DNA of 64,000 nt, from the NCBI RefSeq assembly GCF_945859705.1, contig NC_079137.1, forward strand, positions 65,409,803 through 65,473,802. The letters run 5' to 3'. The translations under genes were made by a program, and so were the position numbers. Source of the stretch: Episyrphus balteatus (Eukaryota; Arthropoda; Insecta; Diptera; Syrphidae). Position 1 is the stretch's first letter, and every line of letters begins with the position of its first letter. The notes below the pieces were generated by a model. That model was not told the origin of the DNA. It did not search any database and worked only from the letters and a program-made list of their open reading frames with translations. Shown here in pieces: positions 1-10,124 of the stretch.

Positions 1-3000
1 AGCTCACCTTTATGTATTATTTCTATAGGCTGATTGAGTGAAAAATATCTTGATTGAGAAGGTTGATTTGTTTAGAATTTAGGTGGATGAGTATACAAAT
101 TACTCACCTTATTGAAACAAAAGAGCTGAGCAGCGAACTTTATTTTTTTTTTATTTTGACTTGTTTTTATTCTTCTCTTAAGAAAACAATTTCCCTCTTC
201 TTTAAAAAATATCAAGGTTCAAAAAATATATAAGTTCTTCAATATCAATCCCGTTGATATTAAATTTAAACTCTTTTAAGCTAATTGATTTTTTTTTTCT
301 AACTCGGCCTTGACGTCAATTAGTATTCAGCCAAATCCCTAAACATCTGTCCCTGTTTATCAGACTTAAAGTGCAACAAAATAATACAAAATAAAAATTA
401 AAATAAAAACGGAAGAGAATAAATTTCAAAAAAAAAAAAAATTCCATCCTATTTGCTGAGCTCTTCCTTTACAATAAATGTAAAAATTTTCCTTCTTTCA
501 TTTTTTTTCTTACAAAAAAAAAAAAAAACTTTTTTACGACCTCATTATGAGTTTATTACAATCAAATATAAAAAAGGATTCAACACAACTAGAGGTGGTA
601 GGTAAAAAAAAAGTAAATTATAAAGGAGAAAAAGTTAAAAAAAAAAAACATTGCAACTCAAAGTAAAATTTTAATAATTCTTTTTTTTTTTTTTAGCTTT
701 TTGTCTTACAAAAACTCTCGCTTCAACATAAAGTGCATCTTATCTCAGAGAGATACTATAATTTTTTCTTACCTACCTCGGGGATTTTTATAAAGTTTCT
801 AGGATATAGTTGTTGGTCTTGATATATAGGTATCTACCATCTACTTACACCTTCAACGTTGGCCTATATTATATTTTCCAACTAACCACACCAACATCAG
901 CGTGGTTTTAATTGTTTTTTTTTTTCTTTTTTGTATATCTTGTTGTGTTTTGGTCCTTTGTAGATGGTATCTACACATTTTTTTTTTCTTAACTGAAATA
1001 ACAAAAAGGACACTCTGGTGGAATGATGAGATAATTTTTTTTTCTTTTTAAATCAGTAACAGAAATACACATTCATCCATAGAAGAAAAGGTGTTCTGTA
1101 CTAATTTTTTTATTTTTATAATTAATAAACTTCACTTTGGTTGTCATTATGATTTCGCGTTTCTTTTCTATCCTCAAGGCTTGAGATAAGGTATTGGAAA
1201 ATAGAAAAAAATAGTACAAACAAAACCACAAGTTGTCAATGACTTGGGGTTGTTTTGTCTATTTATATGTTTGTTTTAATTAAAATTCATTTTAAGAAAT
1301 TGCTCTTGTTTCTGAAAGTTTTTCTAAGGAAAAAAATGTTTGTTTTGTGGAATAATGTTACACAGAACAAATTAATTATTTAAATAAGATAAAGAAAAAA
1401 CTTTAAAAAAAGTAGTTGTTTGAAAAAAATAGTACACATACACCACAGTGACCGTTCAAGTTTCAACTTTGATTTAAAAACTTGGTAAATCAAAAAATGA
1501 ATTTATTTAGGCTGCGTTGATTATTCTCTGCTCTTCTTTCAACTATGTCGGATATAATTTGACTTTTAGAAAATTCCTAGAACATTAAGAATAAGTATTC
1601 GATTGAAATTCATCACAGTAATGTCGATCTTCATTCAAATTGGCAATGAAATGTCACATTTTTAAATAATATTTTAATACTTTGTCTTAGACTCCTTCAG
1701 CAAGAAGTCCAATTTCTGAAATTTTCCATCAAAAACTGTCTAATTTGATTAAAAAATAATTGTGATTAATTTTTAGATTTGACTATGATGCATTATTATT
1801 TGCTTTTATGTTTTAAATGATTGAGTAATTATTTACCGCATTCAAACAAATTAAAAAGACTTTTAGTGAAAATGAAAGCAATGTGCATTTTGGTCAAAGT
1901 TATTGACATCTCTCATAAATCCTGTCACATGCTGAAGAAAACCTTTGATACTAATAAGGTCAAATCAGTTGCTAACATTGAAGTTCATCCGAAAGTCAAA
2001 TTAATATCCTTGAAGCATGACATACTTGTACCAAAATCCCCCCATGTCAACAATTGTTGATTTGAACTACATAGATTTCATATATATAAGTTTCCTCTCT
2101 TCTTTTATGGCCTAGTTGACAATTTGTCCACATCAGTTTTATAATAATAAAATGAAAAACCAATCAAATACATCAAATCAAGCATTAAAAAAAAAAATGT
2201 CATCATCGTCATCGTTGACGTTGTCCTTCAGAAATAAAAATAAAAGAGGCGAAGCCTCCTCTATCCATTCAATATCGTGTCTTCTTGGTTTCATTGGATA
2301 CCACACTTGTGACATGGACACAAGTTTAACCCAATACCTATATAGAGCAGAGAATTCGCTTTTATAATGCAGAAGATGATATCTTATAATTAGGTCAAAG
2401 CTAAATCGATGATGATGGAAAGTGGACAAAATATACAAGCAATTGAGATGAGAGTCTTTTCTCCTTTTTCGTCTATTTTGTGTACAGATGATAAAAAAAA
2501 ACATACAAATCCAAAGGAGTTTTAAATGGTTTTTAAAAGAAGGTCATTAACGAATAGCTATTTAGGTTAAATTTGAAAATTTTGAGCAGTGAACTTCAAA
2601 CATAAATATTTATGTGCAACCAGTTGAATAGAAGAATGTTGAAATTGGGTTCACTCACATCAATTGGTTTCTGGGAATTTTTAAATGACTAATATTGTTT
2701 TGGGTTTCTACGAGCATTTTAAATTTCTAGAAAACATTTTAAATTTCCACTCTTCGAGTAATTCCTAAACTATTCAGACGTGTGTCCTATTTCGCTCCCG
2801 CATTTTTCTTTCATTTAAGAACATTCACTGTGTCCATTATATCAGTTTTGTCATAAATCGAAAGCCCTAATTATTTGGCAAACTTGTTTAATTTTCCAAT
2901 TACGCTCAAAGAATTTTTATAGTGTAATAAAGTGAAAAAACTATAAGTCAATATAAATAATTGTGACAACTTTAACACAATTAAATTGAAAAAAAAAAAA

Positions 3001-3040
3001 AAAAAAAATAATAATAATAGAAAGTTAATCTGACTCTCTC
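1..3040. other. AT-rich non-coding stretch
   Basis: No supported gene. The stretch is A/T homopolymer-rich with many stops in all frames; the only longer open frames are 60-108 codons and simple in composition. A CATCATCGTCATCG microsatellite lies near 2200 and an A run followed by ATA repeats near 2991-3020. At 113-143 there is a diverged copy of a short dispersed sequence found again at 54346 and 59957. Nothing else is recognised. Confidence 0.6.
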
Positions 3041-3086
3041 TTAAAAATATCTGCTCCCGTTAAGACTTTTTGTTTCCTTCTTTCCC

Positions 3087-3342
3087 GGTGAGTGAAACAT
3101 TTTACGTATATGTTCTGCCCATGAAGCATAATTTGAAGCTACATTGAATCCCCATTTTTTGTGTCTCATTTTGCATACATGTTGCCGACTCTGAGTGCCT
3201 GAGAAATTCCTGAGAAATTCATCTTTAATCACCAGCTATAACTTACACTACTGACTGAATAGCAATTTCTAATCTAACAGATTATAATTAATTTTTGCTC
3301 TCAGTCTTACCTTCTGGGTGAGTCATTTTAGTATAGTTCTGC
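3087..3342 (+). repeat. Duplicated ~30-bp block in the LINE 5' untranslated region
   Basis: The block starting GGTGAGT and ending GTTCTGCC occurs at 3087-3118 and again at 3317-3342, 230 bp apart. The second copy matches except for small gaps (gaaa, c and t missing). It lies upstream of ORF1, where LINEs carry their internal promoter. Sequence between the copies does not align by eye. It could be a reiterated promoter element or a trace of a neighbouring 5' end; function is inference. Confidence 0.5.
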
Positions 3343-3744
3343 CAAGCAATCATCTATTGGTATTACACCTTAAATCCTCTCTGGTGTTTTTTTTTTATTT
3401 ATTTACATATATCATCCAACACACTATCGAGATTTTCACCTCATCAACATTTTCTAATTACCGACATTATCACGGTTCGTGGATTCGAATAATTTATCAA
3501 ATACCTAAATCACTTTCTCGTGTCGGTAATTAAATTTAATTAGCAAATAACTAAACCACTTTATCACAAGAACTAAACTAATTTCCACTGTACAGTCAAT
3601 ACAGACAATCATACAACATTTTTTTTTGCAATTTTTATTATTTTTTTATCGCATAAAAAATAAAAATTAATAACAAAGAGAATTTTTACAAAAAGTTCAA
3701 ATAATTAAATTTAATTCGAAAATAATACTCGTTTGCCTGCAAAA

Positions 3745-5643
3745 ATGGAAAACTGTGACTCTAGTGTCTGCATCCTAGATAGCAAATACACCGAACGTTT
3801 GATTTGTCGTGGCATATGTGGTAAATCATATCATCCTCTATGTGTTGGACTAAGTAAAAAATCGTGCGCATATCTCAAAGAATATAAGAACTACTTTGTT
3901 TTTCTCTGCGACGAATGTAAAATCATTTCACTGTCTCACGTCCTTCTCGCGGTACATTGCTTAAGTGAAAAAACAAACTCAATAGTTGATGATAACAATC
4001 GTTTTCATAAAAATATACTGTCAAAATTCCAACACTTTGACGATTTCTCTAAAAGTATTGAAGATCTAAACACTTCTATAGAAACTCTTGGGAGAAAATT
4101 TTTAAATAAGCAATCCATATTTGAAGATCGACTTTCGTCTTTGTCGGAATTATTAAAATCGCGAGTTGAACACACCCACTGTAGTTTCAAAAATATTAAG
4201 GAGGTTATTCGTTCTACGCTCGAATCCGTTCTTAAATCCATCCTTACACCTCCATTAGAAAACATCTACGACACCGTTAAAACTATTCGCTCCGATCTCG
4301 ACATCAATTCGCAAAGTTCCTCGACTTCCATGACAACCGCATCTAGTCATCTTAACTCCATACTCCTTGATATGGGTTCAAAAATAAACGAAATTAACAA
4401 CGAGCTGTTTACTATGCGATTTTCTTTTAATGACATTATTGAAGAAATTAAACAAACCGCTTGCAAAATCGATCAATTTCCGGCTAACGTGCAACCTATC
4501 GAGTCTAATTTCAATATATCTATTCTCGCGGAAATTATCGAATCCAATCAGAGTCCAATTATTGAATCCAATGAGAGCCCTCCACCTTCTTCTTCACTCC
4601 CAGCTCTGCAATCTATTGAAGACTCCACTAATGTTCCTGCTACGAATGTGCCTACCATCAAACGTTTTGGCACAACTTGGACTCTCGACGAATGGGAAAA
4701 GAGGCTGAACAAATTAAAAACCCAAAATGATTATGTGCCTTTTTTCTTAACGAATACACCCATCAATGCTGATGTCTCCTGGATCCGTAAATTTTTTCTT
4801 CGTAGTTTTAAGCTTAATATTGGTGAATGTTATAAATTAAAAAAATTTAGTTTTAAGATTTTTATTCCTACCCGTTATCAATGGTTATTTTGCTCATCTT
4901 TTCAATATATTTACTTAGGCAAATTTAAAATCTCAAAATGGATTAATAAACAAAATCATAAACACCCAAAAAATGTATCAGAAAGAAAAACTGTATCCAA
5001 TTCTAGAGCCGAACCTCCTTATTCCAACCCCAATAACTCTCCCCAAAAATCAACTGCTCTGTTCCGAAAAAATCCATCAGTCCCACAAAGCACCACTAAA
5101 CCACTTCGTTCAAACCTACATAAAAGCACTTCATCTGGCGGGCATTATAACAACTTCATACACTCCCACACCTTAAATCCTGCCTCTCAGTCCTCTATCC
5201 CATCACCTACTATACCTGTTTCAACACCTACCAACTCTATTTTATCTACCCCTATTTTTGATCCAATGTTCCCGCCTGAAGTCAAATTGGCTTCCAATTT
5301 TGTTAACCCCAAAAAAACAATTGATGCGATCGATGGTCGGTACTTAATGTCCAGATTGCGTGATACCAGACTGTATGAAAATGTACGTCTCTATCTTTCA
5401 TACTTACATAACAAATCTGACTCTGTTTGCATAAATGGTAAAACTAAAACCAATGTAAGTGTATTAATAAAAAAAGAAGGTCTTCCAACTGATCCTGTTA
5501 CTCTCAACAGAATCTATACTAGCTATCATGAAACTTTCAATATCTCATCTTCAACTGTTTCTAAGGACCTCGCAACATATGCTTCACACTTGAGTTCAAA
5601 AAGTTTGCCTTTCGTTACCCACAAGAAAAAGCCTCGTCTTTAA
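3745..5643 (+). CDS. LINE ORF1 protein with N-terminal PHD-like zinc finger
   Basis: Encodes 632 residues from the first ATG at 3745; the frame is open a little further upstream, but only through a TTG at 3733. Residues 4-58 hold a Cys/His cluster (C4, C9, C21, C25, H30, C33, then a CDEC pair) spaced like a PHD finger, as found in ORF1 of several CR1/Jockey-type LINEs. Residues about 80-230 are hydrophilic, helix-rich and probably coiled coil. A compact aromatic/basic block follows around 310-400, then a long Ser/Pro/Thr-rich linker and a basic C-terminus ending KKKPRL. ORF1 proteins of this class bind element RNA and form the RNP with ORF2. No gag-type CCHC knuckle is present. It overlaps the open part of the ORF2 frame by about 50 nt. 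The identity of the middle domain is not recognised. Confidence 0.85.
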   Translation: MENCDSSVCILDSKYTERLICRGICGKSYHPLCVGLSKKSCAYLKEYKNYFVFLCDECKIISLSHVLLAVHCLSEKTNSIVDDNNRFHKNILSKFQHFDDFSKSIEDLNTSIETLGRKFLNKQSIFEDRLSSLSELLKSRVEHTHCSFKNIKEVIRSTLESVLKSILTPPLENIYDTVKTIRSDLDINSQSSSTSMTTASSHLNSILLDMGSKINEINNELFTMRFSFNDIIEEIKQTACKIDQFPANVQPIESNFNISILAEIIESNQSPIIESNESPPPSSSLPALQSIEDSTNVPATNVPTIKRFGTTWTLDEWEKRLNKLKTQNDYVPFFLTNTPINADVSWIRKFFLRSFKLNIGECYKLKKFSFKIFIPTRYQWLFCSSFQYIYLGKFKISKWINKQNHKHPKNVSERKTVSNSRAEPPYSNPNNSPQKSTALFRKNPSVPQSTTKPLRSNLHKSTSSGGHYNNFIHSHTLNPASQSSIPSPTIPVSTPTNSILSTPIFDPMFPPEVKLASNFVNPKKTIDAIDGRYLMSRLRDTRLYENVRLYLSYLHNKSDSVCINGKTKTNVSVLIKKEGLPTDPVTLNRIYTSYHETFNISSSTVSKDLATYASHLSSKSLPFVTHKKKPRL

Positions 5644-5645
5644 CT
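5638..5645 (+). promoter_or_regulatory. Possible +1 frameshift (shift-prone stop) at the ORF1/ORF2 junction
   Basis: ORF1 ends CTT TAA C. Slipping one base forward on the stop puts the ribosome in the ORF2 frame (AAC TGC AAT...), which is open from 5594 with no ATG. The arrangement resembles known +1 sites at stop codons (CUU UGA C in bacterial release factor 2, UCC UGA U in antizyme). That it works here is inference; re-initiation at a non-AUG codon is the alternative. Confidence 0.35.
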
Positions 5646-5665
5646 GCAATCCACCTTCACAGTCT

Positions 5666-8548
5666 GTGTCTTTTGAATTTTCTACTTTGTCTGTATACTA
5701 CCAAAATGTAAGAGGTCTACGCACAAAAACATCAAGTATATTTCTTAACTCCCAAAACCTTCCTCATGATATTTTCGCTCTTACGGAAACAAATCTTTCT
5801 TCCAGTTTTCTTGATAATGAGTTATTCACTTCTGATTTTGTTGTCTTTCGTGCTGATGGTCAATCTACAGATTTCGCTCCCTCAGGTCGTGGTGTCTTAT
5901 TCGCAGTGCATATCCGCTTAAACGCCTCCTTAGTCGATATCTCTAAATCGCCCTTTTTTGAATTCGTCTGCATAAAAGTATCTGTTTTTAATCGGTGTCT
6001 GTATTTTTTTTGTTGCTATATTCGCCCTTCACAACCCACTCATGTCTATCAAGAATTTGTAAACTCGGTTGATTCCATAATTGAAAGTGCAACATCAAGT
6101 GACGACTTTATTATTATCGGTGATTTCAATCTGCCTGATTTGCAATGGATCCCTTCTGAGGACGAATCTTGTTTTGTTCCTTCCAATGCATCTTCTGAAA
6201 AAGAATCTCTATTCTCAGACCGTCTACTTGAATCCGGCCTTTTCCAACTAAGTAAGGTCACCAATAATTTAGGTAGACAACTTGATCTTATCTTTTCCTC
6301 TGACCCTTGCAACTCCATCGTCTCCGAAAGCTCTCACCTCTTGTCCACCCTTGACCTCTATCACCCTCCTCTATCTCTCTTCATCTCTCTGGACCAAATA
6401 ATCCCGACCATTGAATCAGAAAATCCCTCTCGTTTCAACTTCCGAAAAGCCGATTTCAACCAACTGAACGTGCTCCTAAACAAAATTAACTTCAACCTCT
6501 TTCTCAACTCACAAACCCCCATTGATGTAGCCCTTTCCCTCTTTCTCACTTCTATTTTCGATTGTATTATCCAATGTGTTCCATATACAGTTCAAAAAAG
6601 TTTTGTATCATCACCACCTTGGTATACAAAAAACTTAAGAACTCTTCGTAATATTAGAAATAAACTGTGGAAAAATTATATGAAGTTCCAGTCTCCCGTA
6701 AACTACGCTTACTACCAACAAGCATCTACTGATTTTTCCATTCTCTGCGAATCACTATACCATAAATATCTTGAAGAAATGCAGTCCAACCTCATCTGTC
6801 AACCAAAGCGTTTTTACCAATTTATAAATGTTAAGCGGAAATCTGATGGCCTTCCCTCCACATTCAATTGTAACAACACAACATCTTCTGACCCTCTTGT
6901 GATCTCCAATTTGTTTGCTAATTTTTTTAGTGAATCCTACAGCATCGATCAAATGAATCCTAATTTGGACTACCATAGATTTCTGTCCCTTTGCTCTAAC
7001 ACTTCCCTCCAGTCCATTGATATAAGTCCTCAGACTGTTAATGAAAAGATAATTTCATTAAAAGATGATTTTTCTCCTGGCCCTGATGGTATCCCCGCAA
7101 TCTTCCTAAAAAAATGTGTTGATTCACTCTGCCTACCCCTTACCACCCTCTTCCGTCTTTCGCTTTCACAAGCAGTCTTCCCCACCCTTTGGAAAAACTC
7201 CTTTATCTTTCCTATCCATAAAAAAGGCAGTAAAAATCAAATTTCCAACTATCGCCCTATAGCCAAGCTCTCCTCTATACCCAAACTTTTTGAAAGTCTC
7301 GTTTATGACGCCCTGTACTTCCATTGTAAGTCCGTCGTCTCACCACTTCAGCATGGTTTCCTAAAAGGAAGATCTACAACGACGAATCTTTCTCAATTCG
7401 TCTCAACAACGCTGTGCGCTCTAGAAAAAGGTCATGAAGTCGATGTCATAACAACCGACTTTAGCAAGGCGTTTGATAAGATTAGCCATCAAATCATTTA
7501 TTTAAAATTAAAAGCCTTAGGTTTCCCACCATCTTTTATTACTTGGGTGAAGTCCTACTTGGAGAATCGTGTTTATAACGTTATTTTCAGATGTGCTGTG
7601 TCCAATCCCATCTTTGCCACGTCAGGTGTTCCTCAGGGCAGTCACCTTGGACCTCTTTTATTTATTTTAGCCATAAATGATGTAACCAGTATTATAACCA
7701 ACTCCGAACTTACTATCTATGCAGATGATATAAAGATCATTAAGGTAATCTCTTCCTCATTAGATTCTCCTTTTCTTCAAGAAGACTTAAATTCTTTCCT
7801 TATATGGTGTGAACATAATTTCTTAGAACTAAATGTGAACAAATGCCAATCAATGACTTTTTCTCGCAAACGTCTACCATCCCCTCCTAGAATTTATCAT
7901 TTTCGAAATGATATCATTCCCGTTGTTACCTCAATTCGTGATCTCGGGATTGTATGTGACAAAGAGCTCAATTTTCGGGCTCACATTGATCAAATTATTG
8001 CGAAAGCAAACTCATCCCTTGGTTTTATCAAGCGCTGGTCAAAAGAATTTTCCAATCCCTATGTAACCAAGACCTTGTACATCACTTTCGTGCGACCTAT
8101 TCTTGAGTATGGCAGTCAGGTCTGGTCCCCCTATCAAATAACCCAATCCCTCAGAATTGAAGCAGTGCAGCGTAGGTTCCTCCGTTTTGCTTTACGCAGT
8201 TTTCCATGGTCAGACCCTCTTATCTTGCCCCCTTACGAAAATCGTCTTCTTTTAATTGATCTACCTACCCTTGCCAGGCGCCGTGAGATAGCAGACATTC
8301 TTTTCGTCCATCAAATTATTACCGGTACCATCGATTCCCCAAAACTCCTTGAGTTGTTTTCCATTAATACAAACCCACGCAACCTTAGATCAGTCCCCTT
8401 TTTTCGTCTCCCCACTCATCGCACCAACTATGGTCATTTTAACCCTATCACTAGAATGCTACGCCTTGCCAATAGTGCACATAATATCCTTGACTTTAAT
8501 AAGAGCCTATCATCCCTTCGAAAAGAACTATATGTCTCCTTACCTTAA
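5666..8548 (+). CDS. LINE ORF2: endonuclease-reverse transcriptase
   Basis: About 960 residues. The listed start is a GTG; the frame is open back to 5594, and its first ATG is at 6680 (residue 339), inside the protein, so the real start is unclear. Residues 9-240 form an apurinic-type endonuclease: QN at 13-14, ALTET with the catalytic Glu at 41, GDFN at 152-155, and a YHPP His at 233 where most relatives have SDH. The reverse transcriptase spans about 430-720: SPGPDGIP, fingers ending NYRPIAKLS, TDFSKAFD with the first catalytic Asp, GVPQGSHLGPLLF, and YADD at 685-688. The C-terminal ~200 residues match the tail typical of insect Jockey-like proteins; there is no RNase H. It would nick target DNA and prime reverse transcription from the nick in the nucleus. 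No frameshift or stop is visible. Confidence 0.93.
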   Translation: MSFEFSTLSVYYQNVRGLRTKTSSIFLNSQNLPHDIFALTETNLSSSFLDNELFTSDFVVFRADGQSTDFAPSGRGVLFAVHIRLNASLVDISKSPFFEFVCIKVSVFNRCLYFFCCYIRPSQPTHVYQEFVNSVDSIIESATSSDDFIIIGDFNLPDLQWIPSEDESCFVPSNASSEKESLFSDRLLESGLFQLSKVTNNLGRQLDLIFSSDPCNSIVSESSHLLSTLDLYHPPLSLFISLDQIIPTIESENPSRFNFRKADFNQLNVLLNKINFNLFLNSQTPIDVALSLFLTSIFDCIIQCVPYTVQKSFVSSPPWYTKNLRTLRNIRNKLWKNYMKFQSPVNYAYYQQASTDFSILCESLYHKYLEEMQSNLICQPKRFYQFINVKRKSDGLPSTFNCNNTTSSDPLVISNLFANFFSESYSIDQMNPNLDYHRFLSLCSNTSLQSIDISPQTVNEKIISLKDDFSPGPDGIPAIFLKKCVDSLCLPLTTLFRLSLSQAVFPTLWKNSFIFPIHKKGSKNQISNYRPIAKLSSIPKLFESLVYDALYFHCKSVVSPLQHGFLKGRSTTTNLSQFVSTTLCALEKGHEVDVITTDFSKAFDKISHQIIYLKLKALGFPPSFITWVKSYLENRVYNVIFRCAVSNPIFATSGVPQGSHLGPLLFILAINDVTSIITNSELTIYADDIKIIKVISSSLDSPFLQEDLNSFLIWCEHNFLELNVNKCQSMTFSRKRLPSPPRIYHFRNDIIPVVTSIRDLGIVCDKELNFRAHIDQIIAKANSSLGFIKRWSKEFSNPYVTKTLYITFVRPILEYGSQVWSPYQITQSLRIEAVQRRFLRFALRSFPWSDPLILPPYENRLLLIDLPTLARRREIADILFVHQIITGTIDSPKLLELFSINTNPRNLRSVPFFRLPTHRTNYGHFNPITRMLRLANSAHNILDFNKSLSSLRKELYVSLP

Positions 8549-8775
8549 TCCTCTAATTAATTTGATTATTTTTTTTGTTTGTCATTAAAATTTTTGTTTT
8601 TTGACCTGTACATAATGTATATATATAATTTATTTTATTTGTATTTATATTTTTTTTATATTTATATTTTATATTTTTTATATTTTAATTTGTAATTATT
8701 TTTATTTTTATTTGTTATTCATATATACATATTGTTTCGCTTGAATTAAGTCAGATAAATAAATTATTAAGCAAC
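8549..8775 (+). other. LINE 3' untranslated region and tail
   Basis: Very AT-rich, rich in TATTTATATTTT-like runs, and ending near GATAAATAAATTATTAAG. Short A/T tails of this kind are common at LINE 3' ends. The boundary is estimated from the change into GCAAC-containing repeat DNA. Confidence 0.45.
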
Positions 8776-10124
8776 ATTTTTAATTTAGCAACATTTTAAG
8801 TAGCCATCATCATTTTAAGAGCTTGTACCATTCCTTGTATTCAGCAGCAGTTTAAGTAGTTTTTTTTTTTTTTAATTCTTATTTATTTTTTCAGCAACAT
8901 GTTGCTATACTTTATTCAGGGTAGTCGGTCACAGAATGTTACTGGCATAGAATAAGCTATTTTTTTTCTTGTTTAAGATGAGCGTAATATCTACAATATG
9001 TTGCTAGAGACTAGTTTGTTGTAAGGAAACTTTTTTAAACAAAATTATGTGACAAAAAAATAAAAACACCAACACTTGTTGTTCAAAATTCTTTGTAACC
9101 ACAACATACATTATGTATAAAAGTATGTTGATAGATTTTGAAAAATTTTGGTAAGAATGTTTATCTTCACAAACTTTGTAACATAGAAACAAAAGATACC
9201 AATAACTCAACTATGTACAACAACTTGTTTCTTTGACATACTCACAACTCTTAGCAATGAGGTGCTTTGTGTTTGATATAAATTTGAACATGTTGCAAAC
9301 ATAAGCAACAAAATTTTAATCTTTATTTTCTAGTTTTTAACAACATAATGTTTTCAAAAAAATTTGCAACATGTTGCTACTTTACTAGCTGATTTCAATC
9401 TAAAAACCAATTCACCAATTCTTATTGCGACATGTTGCTGTTACTTATTGATTATAAAAAGCAAAACAAATATGTTAAAAATTGATTAGCAACATTTCTG
9501 GGATGCAACAAAATAGAAGAAACACAGTTATAGAAGTAACTATGGTTCTTTTCACAACTTGTTGCTTTTTGTATCTTGCATTCTTTGCAAAATTTTTAAC
9601 CTGGTTTTTACATTTTTAGAACGAGTGCACAACAAGTTGAAGGTGCCAATTACACCAATAAATCCAAAAAATGTACGAATGTTTCTGCAACATGTTGCCT
9701 TTACTTAACTATTGGTAAGAGCAACTAAAAGATTTTGAGAATATGATGGATAGTTCATTGATGTTTCTTTTCAATGGGAAGTCAGTAAATAGCAGCGACA
9801 AAATTGTTAAGTATCTTTCCCAATTGTTGGCAACTTGTTGCTTCGAGTATCTCGGAAATTTTGGCCACAGAGTGCAGAACAACTGGATTTTGTGAACTTC
9901 AAATTTTTAAGTGCAATTAATATTGTTAAACACATATTCAGAATGTGAGTACTACAATTGTGTCTCGCAACATGTTGCTTCAAGTAAAGCATAATTTATT
10001 TTCAACAAAAAGATGATAAGACTAAATTGAAAACATAAGAAACGTCCTTAGGTAAGAAAACTATAAAAAAAGACCTTATAAAATTCAATTATTACCAATT
10101 TTATTGCTTCCATCAACATGTTGC
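8766..10124. repeat. Dispersed array of the palindrome CAACATGTTG
   Basis: The self-complementary word GCAACATGTTGC recurs at 8894, 9366, 9687 and 9967, and CAACATGTTGC at 10114. Near matches occur at 8994 (CAATATGTTGC), 9286 (GAACATGTTGC), 9427 (GCGACATGTTGC), 9555 and 9831 (CAACTTGTTGC). Half-sites (GCAAC, CAACA, TTGTTG) fill the gaps. Spacing is irregular, about 60-290 bp, and the intervening sequence is not obviously repeated, so this is not an ordinary satellite. No gene is visible. Confidence 0.7.

Larger units (their letters stand above)
3050..8775 (+). mobile_element. Non-LTR retrotransposon (Jockey/CR1-type), two open ORFs
   Basis: Seen: two long consecutive plus-strand frames, the first with an N-terminal PHD-like Cys/His cluster, the second with an endonuclease/exonuclease/phosphatase domain followed by a reverse transcriptase with YADD. 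There is no RNase H domain and no LTR. This is the layout of Jockey/CR1-group LINEs. Both frames are uninterrupted, so the copy looks young. The ends are not fixed: the 5' end lies between about 2990 and 3300, and the 3' end is probably at the short AT-rich tail GATAAATAAAT near 8755-8770, just before a different repeat array begins. No convincing target-site duplication was found, so the outer limits are estimates. Confidence 0.9.
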
